Source of the DNA: Balneolaceae bacterium
Lineage (GTDB): Bacteria > Bacteroidota > Rhodothermia > Balneolales > Balneolaceae
Length of the DNA stretch: 8,489 nucleotides
Assembly (NCBI GenBank): GCA_007123785.1
Contig: SLGL01000363.1
Coordinates: 1 to 8,489, forward strand
Reading direction: 5' to 3'
The notes beneath the pieces were generated by a model, which was given only the letters and a program-made list of their open reading frames with translations, did not search any database and had not been told where the DNA came from. How positions within the stretch are numbered: position 1 is the first letter of the stretch; every line of letters starts with the position of its first letter. The position numbers and the translations under genes are program-made. Positions 1-5,696 of this stretch are shown here, one piece after another.

Positions 1-257
1 CCACCTTTCAGAAGTGGAGAACGGATGGAACATCTACGTGCCATACCTGTTCCTTTCTGCTTGTACGCTTTTCGTCCACCACCACGCACTTCTCCTCTTT
101 CTTTAGTACTGGCTGTTCCCTGGCGTTTATTGGCCAGTATACGTCGAACATCTTCATACAGAACGGTTTCATTCGGTTCAATTCCAAAAATGGAATCGTT
201 TAGTTCCGCCTTTTTACCGCTGCTGCTGCCATCAGTTTTATAAATCGTCAGCTTCAT
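1..257 (-). CDS. rplD: 50S ribosomal protein L4, partial (C-terminal part beyond left edge)
   Basis: L4 (uL4) is a primary 23S rRNA-binding protein whose extended loop lines the peptide exit tunnel. The first 85 residues are visible. They begin MKLTIYKTDG and include an FGIEPNE segment, a RQGT motif near residue 48 and the tunnel-loop signature KQKGTG at 66–71, followed by SIRSP at 77–81. The rest of the protein (about 200 residues in the family) is outside the window. The ATG at 257–255 overlaps the rplC TGA stop (256–254) as ATGA. No Shine-Dalgarno sequence precedes it, so translation is probably coupled to rplC. Within the loop, residues 72–76 read MARRC where E. coli has RARSG and B. subtilis, from memory, RARQG. 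The usually conserved glycine is therefore Cys76. In gammaproteobacteria L4 also represses the S10 operon. The leader needed for that is not seen ahead of rpsJ here. Identity is secure from sequence and position after rplC. Confidence 0.95.
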   Translation of the reverse strand, partial: MKLTIYKTDGSSSGKKAELNDSIFGIEPNETVLYEDVRRILANKRQGTASTKERGEVRGGGRKAYKQKGTGMARRCSIRSPLLKG

Positions 258-898
258 GAGGCTACTTGTTCTGATTTATTAAAAATTTCCAGATAACCCC
301 CTTTCGCACCGGGCACAGAACCTGTAACGAGAATCATATTTGATTCACTCAGGATCTTTGCCACAGAGAGGTTTTTAATTTTTGTTGTTTGATTGCCGGC
401 ACGCCCTGCCATTCTCATTCCTTTAAAAACTCTTGATGGATCAGACGCCTGGCCGATAGATCCCGGGGCACGTTCGCGGTTATGCTGACCGTGGGTACGG
501 TCTCCAACTCCTTTGAAATTGTGCCGTTTTACCACTCCGGTAAAGCCGGTTCCTTTGGTGACACCTCGAACATCAATCAAATCACCTACGTTGAATACGT
601 CGTCAATTGTGATTTCATCTCCAAGCTCAAGGCCTTCGGGAATATAATCCCTGATTTCCTTCACAATTTTTTTCGGGCCGCTATCGGCTTTGGAAAAATG
701 GCCTTCAAGTGCTTTCGAGACATTTTTTGCCTTTTTATCAAAAGCGGCAATCTGAACAGCATTGTAGCCATCTGTTTCTTCGGTTTTTATTTGAGTAATG
801 ACACATGGTTCAACTTCAATAACGGTTACCGGAATACTTCTCCCGAGGTCATCAAAAATACTTGTCATCCCCAATTTTTTTCCTATTAATCCACTCAT
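254..898 (-). CDS. rplC: 50S ribosomal protein L3
   Basis: L3 (uL3) is an early large-subunit assembly protein that reaches toward the peptidyl transferase centre. The 214-residue product has the usual bacterial length. It opens with the family signature GLIGKKLGMTSIF and carries the central loop RAPGSIGQASDPSRVFKG at about 143–160, followed by MAGRAGNQ at 163–170. Gln150 falls exactly where E. coli L3 has the glutamine that PrmB methylates. Whether it is modified here is unknown. The ATG start is 23 nt downstream of the rpsJ stop. The upstream sequence (AAAGACAGTAAA before ATG) has no convincing Shine-Dalgarno element. The TGA stop overlaps the rplD start by 4 nt. Nothing is truncated or unusual. 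Confidence 0.98.
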   Translation of the reverse strand: MSGLIGKKLGMTSIFDDLGRSIPVTVIEVEPCVITQIKTEETDGYNAVQIAAFDKKAKNVSKALEGHFSKADSGPKKIVKEIRDYIPEGLELGDEITIDDVFNVGDLIDVRGVTKGTGFTGVVKRHNFKGVGDRTHGQHNRERAPGSIGQASDPSRVFKGMRMAGRAGNQTTKIKNLSVAKILSESNMILVTGSVPGAKGGYLEIFNKSEQVAS

Positions 899-921
899 TT
901 TACTGTCTTTATAGGATTATC

Positions 922-1233
922 TTAAACTTTGATTTCAACATCGACACCGGACGGAAGCTCAAGCTTCATCAGTGCATCAACGGTTTGAGAACCTGTAGAT
1001 AAAATATCAATCAATCTTTTGTGTGATCGGTATTCAAACTGCTCGCGTGATTTTTTATCTACGTGAACGGATCTGTTAACGGTGATGATATTTTTATTGG
1101 TCGGAAGCGGTATAGGCCCCGATACAACAGCACCGGTAGATTTTACGGTTTGAATGATCTTTTCTGCTGATTTATCAATCAGGTTATGATCGTATGACTT
1201 TAATTTAATTCTGATCTTTTGTTGTGTTGCCAC
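922..1233 (-). CDS. rpsJ: 30S ribosomal protein S10 (NusE)
   Basis: S10 (uS10) belongs to the head of the 30S subunit. It also acts as NusE, pairing with NusB in transcription antitermination and contacting NusG. The 103 residues match the family length. The start MATQQKIRIKLKSYDH, the loop region around 40–65 (GPIPLPT, then VNRSVHVDKKSREQFE) and RLIDI at 73–77 are typical. The start codon is GTG (1233–1231). An in-frame TAG lies two codons upstream (1239–1237) and there is no nearby alternative ATG, so GTG is forced. No Shine-Dalgarno sequence is present. The tuf stop is only 13 nt upstream, so reinitiation or coupling from tuf is likely. In E. coli rpsJ begins its own operon with an L4-sensitive leader. 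Here it is internal to a longer str–S10 unit. Confidence 0.98.
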   Translation of the reverse strand: MATQQKIRIKLKSYDHNLIDKSAEKIIQTVKSTGAVVSGPIPLPTNKNIITVNRSVHVDKKSREQFEYRSHKRLIDILSTGSQTVDALMKLELPSGVDVEIKV

Positions 1234-1246
1234 GTGCTAAATCTGT

Positions 1247-2434
1247 TTAGTCATTAATTTTACTTACCACACCGGCGCCTACCGTGCGTCCGCCTTCACG
1301 TATCGCAAACCGCAATCCTGGCTCCATGGCCACCGGCTGGATCAGCTTCACATCCATCTTCACATTGTCTCCCGGCATCACCATCTCCACTCCCTCTGGG
1401 AGCTCACAGGCACCGGTCACATCTGTGGTACGGAAATAAAACTGCGGGCGATAACCCTTGAAAAACGGCGTGTGACGCCCTCCCTCATCCTTGCTCAGTA
1501 CATACACCTCGCACTCAAATACCTTGTGAGGCTTGATGCTGCCCGGCTTGCACAATACCATACCGCGCTGCAACTGCTCCTTGTTAATGCCCCGAAGCAG
1601 AATACCGGCGTTGTCTCCGGCCTGACCCTCATCCAGCAGCCGGCGAAACATCTCTATACCGGTAACCACACTCTTCATCGGGTCTTCAACAATTCCCACA
1701 ATCTCAACCTCATCGTTGAGCTTGATCACTCCACGCTCAATACGGCCCGTTGCTACCGTTCCACGCCCTGTAATCGAAAATACATCCTCAACCGGCATCA
1801 AAAACGGCTTGTCCACATCCCGCTCGGGAGTAGGAATCGTCTCATCAACCGCCTTCATCAACTCTACAATCTTCTCCTCCCACTGCGCCTCTCCATTGAG
1901 CGCGCCAAGGGCACTGCCCTGAATCACAGGAATGTTGTCTCCGTCAAACTCATAGGAACTCAAAAGCTCACGAACTTCCAGCTCCACCAGCTCCAAAAGC
2001 TCCTCATCGTCCACCAGGTCTACCTTGTTCATAAACACCACAATCTCAGGAACACCTACCTGACGCGCCAAAAGAATGTGCTCGCGGGTCTGCGGCATCG
2101 GCCCATCTGTGGCCGCCACAACCAAAATCGCCCCGTCCATCTGAGCAGCACCGGTAACCATGTTCTTTACATAGTCGGCGTGGCCCGGACAGTCAACGTG
2201 CGCATAGTGACGCTCATTGGTCTCATACTCCACATGAGCCGTCGCAATCGTGATACCACGCTCGCGCTCCTCAGGTGCATTATCAATCTCATCAAACTTC
2301 TTGGCAACCCCACCATAGGTCCTCGCCATCACCGTTGTGATCGCTGCCGTTAACGTGGTCTTACCGTGATCTACGTGACCGATCGTACCTACGTTCACGT
2401 GGGGCTTGGTACGCTGAAATGTCTCTTTTGCCAT
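1247..2434 (-). CDS. tuf: Elongation factor Tu
   Basis: EF-Tu is the GTPase that delivers aminoacyl-tRNA to the ribosomal A site. The 395 residues compare with 394 in E. coli. The G domain carries GHVDHGKT (19–26, P loop), the switch I segment RGITIATAHVEYET (59–72), DCPGH with catalytic His85 (81–85), NKVD (136–139) and SAL near 174. The two following beta-barrel domains are complete, ending VVSKIND. The start is ATG, 21 nt after the fusA stop, without a Shine-Dalgarno sequence. Codon use is strikingly unlike the neighbours: 19 of 21 Lys codons are AAG and only about three Glu codons are GAA, while fusA on the same transcript uses mostly AAA and many GAA. The only two AAA codons are K3 and K392, at the extreme ends, where the sequence also turns AT-rich. 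Expression selection alone fits poorly because equally ribosomal neighbours lack the bias. Acquisition or gene conversion from a GC-richer copy is a possible cause. Confidence 0.99.
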   Translation of the reverse strand: MAKETFQRTKPHVNVGTIGHVDHGKTTLTAAITTVMARTYGGVAKKFDEIDNAPEERERGITIATAHVEYETNERHYAHVDCPGHADYVKNMVTGAAQMDGAILVVAATDGPMPQTREHILLARQVGVPEIVVFMNKVDLVDDEELLELVELEVRELLSSYEFDGDNIPVIQGSALGALNGEAQWEEKIVELMKAVDETIPTPERDVDKPFLMPVEDVFSITGRGTVATGRIERGVIKLNDEVEIVGIVEDPMKSVVTGIEMFRRLLDEGQAGDNAGILLRGINKEQLQRGMVLCKPGSIKPHKVFECEVYVLSKDEGGRHTPFFKGYRPQFYFRTTDVTGACELPEGVEMVMPGDNVKMDVKLIQPVAMEPGLRFAIREGGRTVGAGVVSKIND

Positions 2435-2455
2435 GGTTAGTACAATTTTAAATTT

Positions 2456-4600
2456 TTAGGCTTGTTGTTCAATTATTTCTTGTGCTTTTGCTTCGGGCAC
2501 AGGCACATATTCTGCAAATTCCATCGAATAAACTGCACGTCCCTGTGTAAGTGAACGAAGATCAGTGGAATATCCAAACATCTCGGAAAGAGGTACTTTC
2601 GCTTTCACAAGTGACCCTTCAGGGTTGTTATCCATTTTCTGGATAATACCACGGCGTCCGTTAATATCACCAATCACATCACCCATATAGTCTTCAGGAG
2701 TCGTGACTTCTACCGTCATCACAGGCTCCAGTAACTGGGGACCGGCTTTTTTTGCTGAATTTCTGAATGCAAGTCTTGCACAAAGCTCAAAACTAAATGC
2801 ATCAGAGTCCACATCATGGTAGGAGCCGTCAAATAACCGTACTCCAATATTTTGCACGGGGTAATTGGCCTGAATACCATTTTTCATCGATTCGCGAAAA
2901 CCCTTTTCAACAGAGGGGATATATTCGCGTGGTATGTTCCCTCCCACAATTTCATTCACAAATTTAAAACCTTCACTCATGGTAACTTTTTTGTCATCAT
3001 CAGCATATTGATCGAAGTGATTAATAGGGCCAATTTCAAACGAAATATCTGCAAATTTACCACGTCCGCCAGTCTGCTTCTTGTAAACCTCTTTATGTTC
3101 GAAAGGCTTTGTAATAGTCTCGCGATAAGATACTTGTGGCTGACCAACATTTGCCTCAACCTTGAATTCACGCTTTAATCGGTCTACAATAATTTCGAGG
3201 TGAAGTTCACCCATTCCGGCAATAGTCGTTTGCCCGGTTTCTTCATCTGTAGAAACTTTGAATGTAGGATCTTCTTCGGCAAGTTTTACAAGTCCTGTTG
3301 TTAGCTTTTCTGCGTCAGCCTTCGATTTGGGTTCTACAGCTAGCTTAATCACAGGTTCCGGGAAAGTAATTTTCTCGAGGAGTATTGGGTGATCCACATC
3401 ACAGAATGTATCTCCCGTGTTCACCTTTTTCACCCCAACTGCTGCGGCAATATCACCAGCGCGAACAACGTCAATATCTTTTTTATCGTTTGCGTGCATC
3501 TCAAGCAACCGCCCGATTCTTTCTCTATCACCGGTAGTTGAGTTCAGAATGTAAGAGCCTTTCTCAAGTGTTCCTGAATATACTCTGAAAAACGTGAGTT
3601 TACCCACATAAGGGTCTGTCATAATTTTGAATGCAAGTGCTGCAAACGGAGCATTTACATCGGCCTCTCTTGTCATCTTATTTTCGGGATTGCCTGGTTC
3701 CTGGCCGTTTACCGCATCTACATCGAGCGGACTTGGCAGATATTCTATGACTTTATCAAGAAGAATCTGAACACCCTTGTTTTTAAGAGCAGTACCGCAA
3801 AGTACAGGGGTAATATCTCGTGCAAGAGTAGCTTTTCTGATAGCTCCATTGATCTCTTCTTCAGAAATTTCTTCTTCCATCAAATATTTTTCCATCAGAT
3901 CATCATCATGATCGGCGATGGCTTCCAGCATAATCTTTCGGAATTCCACTACCTTTTCCTTCATATCGGCGGGAATGTCAACAATATCGTATTTGGCACC
4001 TAAAGATTCATCATCCCAGACAATACCCTGCATATTTATAAGGTCAACAACACCCTGGAAGTTTTCCTCAGCACCAATCGGGATCTGAATCGGGATTGGG
4101 TTAGCACCCAGTTTCTCCCTCATTTGCTCAATAACATTATAGAAGTCTGCACCTGTGCGGTCCATCTTGTTCACAAATGCCATTCTCGGAACGTTGTACT
4201 TGTTAGCCTGTCTCCATACGGTTTCAGACTGAGGCTGCACAGCTCCTACTGAACAAAATACTCCAATTGCACCATCAAGAACACGGAGTGACCGCTCAAC
4301 TTCAACAGTAAAATCCACGTGGCCCGGAGTATCTATAATATTGATTCGGTGATCTTTCCAGATACAGTGCGTTGCTGCAGAAGTAATTGTAATTCCTCTT
4401 TCCTGCTCCTGCTCCATCCAGTCCATCGTAGCAGCGCCATCATGCACTTCACCCATACGGTGACTACGACCAGTATAAAAAAGAATCCGCTCGGTTACAG
4501 TTGTTTTACCGGCATCAATATGCGCCATAATCCCGATGTTACGGGTACGGCGAATACGGTCAATAATTTTCGGGTCTGTTTTTGTCGTTACTTCAGACAT
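2456..4600 (-). CDS. fusA: Elongation factor G
   Basis: EF-G is the GTPase that drives tRNA–mRNA translocation and, with RRF, ribosome recycling. The product has 714 residues against 704 in E. coli. Its G domain shows AHIDAGKT (26–33), the switch I region RGITITSAATH (68–78), DTPGH (90–94) and NKMD (144–147). Domain II lies around 315–400, and domain III around 418–485, including AGMGELHLEI (461–470). Domain IV begins near 488, with YHDVDSDAF at 594–602 near its tip. Domain V has PEDYMGDVIGDINGRRG at 635–651. An acidic insertion around 528–544 in domain IV accounts for part of the extra length and resembles FCB-type EF-G. The ATG is 33 nt after the rpsG stop. The preceding CATAAAAACA has no Shine-Dalgarno sequence. 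All GTPase motifs are intact, so this is the housekeeping EF-G rather than a paralogue, as its place in the str operon supports. Confidence 0.99.
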   Translation of the reverse strand: MSEVTTKTDPKIIDRIRRTRNIGIMAHIDAGKTTVTERILFYTGRSHRMGEVHDGAATMDWMEQEQERGITITSAATHCIWKDHRINIIDTPGHVDFTVEVERSLRVLDGAIGVFCSVGAVQPQSETVWRQANKYNVPRMAFVNKMDRTGADFYNVIEQMREKLGANPIPIQIPIGAEENFQGVVDLINMQGIVWDDESLGAKYDIVDIPADMKEKVVEFRKIMLEAIADHDDDLMEKYLMEEEISEEEINGAIRKATLARDITPVLCGTALKNKGVQILLDKVIEYLPSPLDVDAVNGQEPGNPENKMTREADVNAPFAALAFKIMTDPYVGKLTFFRVYSGTLEKGSYILNSTTGDRERIGRLLEMHANDKKDIDVVRAGDIAAAVGVKKVNTGDTFCDVDHPILLEKITFPEPVIKLAVEPKSKADAEKLTTGLVKLAEEDPTFKVSTDEETGQTTIAGMGELHLEIIVDRLKREFKVEANVGQPQVSYRETITKPFEHKEVYKKQTGGRGKFADISFEIGPINHFDQYADDDKKVTMSEGFKFVNEIVGGNIPREYIPSVEKGFRESMKNGIQANYPVQNIGVRLFDGSYHDVDSDAFSFELCARLAFRNSAKKAGPQLLEPVMTVEVTTPEDYMGDVIGDINGRRGIIQKMDNNPEGSLVKAKVPLSEMFGYSTDLRSLTQGRAVYSMEFAEYVPVPEAKAQEIIEQQA

Positions 4601-4633
4601 TGTTTTTATGGTGTTAACTGAGTTTTAAAAAAT

Positions 4634-5101
4634 TTAGAACCTGAAATGAGCAAAAGCCTTGTTCGCTTCGGCCATTCGGTGTGTCTCATCCTTCTTACGA
4701 ACGGCTCCGCCTTCGTTTTTGGATGCATCAATTAATTCGCGTCCCAAACGGATCGCCATCGACTTATCATTTCTTTGTCGGGAAGCCCGGATAATCCATC
4801 TCATTCCCAAGGCCGTTCCCCTATCGGTTCTCACTTCAACAGGAACCTGATAAGTTGCACCACCAACACGGCGACTCTTCACCTCAACAACCGGTGTGGC
4901 ATTACTGAGCGCAGATTTAAAAACATCAATTGGCGGCTCACCTGTTTTTTCTTCAATCATGGCAAATGCCTGATATAAAATTTTTCTTGCAACACCCTTT
5001 TTACCATCCCGCATCAGATTGTTAACAAATCTTGTTACGAGTTTGTCATTAAAAATTGGGTCGGGCTGTAAATCTCTTTTTTCTGCTTTTCTTCTTCGCA
5101 T
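4634..5101 (-). CDS. rpsG: 30S ribosomal protein S7
   Basis: S7 (uS7) nucleates assembly of the 30S head by binding the 3' major domain of 16S rRNA and lies near the E site and mRNA exit. The 155 residues match the usual length. The protein starts MRRRKAEKRDLQPDP, has NNLMRDGKKG at 27–36 and the beta-hairpin region PVVEVKSRRVGGATYQVPVEV (about 70–90), and ends KAFAHFRF. The ATG lies 29 nt after the rpsL stop and has no Shine-Dalgarno sequence (TTATTTGAT precedes it). In E. coli S7 represses its operon by binding a long rpsL–rpsG intercistronic RNA of roughly 100 nt. The gap here is too short for that structure, so this form of feedback is probably absent. Confidence 0.98.
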   Translation of the reverse strand: MRRRKAEKRDLQPDPIFNDKLVTRFVNNLMRDGKKGVARKILYQAFAMIEEKTGEPPIDVFKSALSNATPVVEVKSRRVGGATYQVPVEVRTDRGTALGMRWIIRASRQRNDKSMAIRLGRELIDASKNEGGAVRKKDETHRMAEANKAFAHFRF

Positions 5102-5130
5102 ATCAAATAATGAAGGTTAAAAAATACTGA

Positions 5131-5505
5131 TTACCCTTTTGGTTTCTTGGTACCGTAGTGGCTCCTGCCCTGTTTACGGTCTTCAACACCAGCCGTATCA
5201 AGTGTTCCGCGAACTATATGATAGCGAACACCGGGCAAATCTTTTACACGGCCACCCCTGATCAGCACAATGCTGTGTTCCTGAAGGTTATGTCCTTCAC
5301 CGGGAATATAGGCCGTTACTTCAATGCCGTTTGTAAGCCGAACCCTTGCCACCTTACGCAGAGCCGAATTCGGTTTCTTGGGAGTAGTAGTATAAACACG
5401 AGTGCAAACACCACGCTTCTGCGGACAGCTTTGCAGTGCACGTGCAGTTGTTTTAGTAGGTTTGCTTTTTCTACCTTTGCGAATGAGTTGTTGTATTGTA
5501 GGCAC
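5131..5505 (-). CDS. rpsL: 30S ribosomal protein S12
   Basis: S12 (uS12) sits at the decoding centre of the 30S subunit and contributes to tRNA selection accuracy. The 124 residues are the usual length. CPQKRGVCTRVYTTTPKKPN (27–46) and GEGHNLQEHS (69–78) are near-identical to E. coli. Lys43 and Lys88, where classical streptomycin-resistance changes occur, are wild type. Asp89 is the position that RimO methylthiolates in E. coli. Modification here is untested. The start codon is GTG (5505–5503). An in-frame TAA at 5517–5515 prevents extension upstream, and MPTIQQL is the expected S12 N terminus. A partial Shine-Dalgarno-like TAAGG lies 7 nt before the GTG, the only such element near any start in the window. 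rpsL is the first gene of the operon, with a probable promoter upstream. Confidence 0.98.
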   Translation of the reverse strand: MPTIQQLIRKGRKSKPTKTTARALQSCPQKRGVCTRVYTTTPKKPNSALRKVARVRLTNGIEVTAYIPGEGHNLQEHSIVLIRGGRVKDLPGVRYHIVRGTLDTAGVEDRKQGRSHYGTKKPKG

Positions 5506-5696
5506 AGATTTACCTTATTTGTTTATCGTATAATCAATAGCTCATAAAGGTAGCAATTTTGCACTTTAATTTGCAATAAAATTCTCAATTTTTTTACTGA
5601 AAGTCTGACTAAACTTGTAATCGTTACATTTAAAGGGAATTAAGCCACTTTTTAAGAAAATTATATTATTATACTGATACAAATCAATATAACAAT
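5506..5696. promoter_or_regulatory. Divergent rpsL–recG intergenic region
   Basis: This 191-bp, strongly AT-rich region lies between divergently transcribed rpsL and recG and should hold both promoters. The rpsL side has a Bacteroidota-like promoter match, listed separately. For recG, a TATACT at 5670–5675 could serve as a minus-10 element with a very short leader, but no good upstream box is visible. TACATTTA at 5625–5632 resembles a minus-7 box but lacks a TTG at the right distance. Small symmetric words occur: AGTC-T-GACT at 5602–5610 and TTGCA/TGCAA at 5559–5563 and 5572–5576. No open reading frame, tRNA or riboswitch-like structure is apparent. Confidence 0.6.
5545..5576 (-). promoter_or_regulatory. 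Probable rpsL operon promoter (Bacteroidota-type)
   Basis: Read on the minus strand, TTG at 5576–5574 and TACCTTTA at 5552–5545 are separated by 21 nt. This resembles the Bacteroidota primary-sigma pattern of a TTG-containing minus-33 box and TAnnTTTG minus-7 box, with the last base differing (A for G). Transcription would begin near 5538–5540, giving a leader of about 33–35 nt before the GTG of rpsL. A weaker TATACG-type minus-10 alternative lies closer to the gene. The match is by eye and no start site is known. Confidence 0.4.

Noticed and set aside
1..17. CCACCTTTCAGAAGTGG inverted repeat at the left edge
   Set aside because: It lies inside conserved L4 coding sequence and has only a four-base stem, so it is not a terminator or regulatory element.
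482..889. Plus-strand open frame (135 codons) opposite rplC
   Set aside because: It is a shadow of the L3 coding sequence with no independent evidence of translation.
1472..2353. Long plus-strand open frame (293 codons) opposite tuf
   Set aside because: It is fully antisense to EF-Tu. The open frame follows from the skewed GAG/AAG codon use of tuf, and the translation has no recognisable domain or protein-like composition.
5158..5547. Plus-strand open frame (129 codons) opposite rpsL and its leader
   Set aside because: It is antisense to the highly conserved S12 gene and the likely promoter, and has no recognisable protein features.
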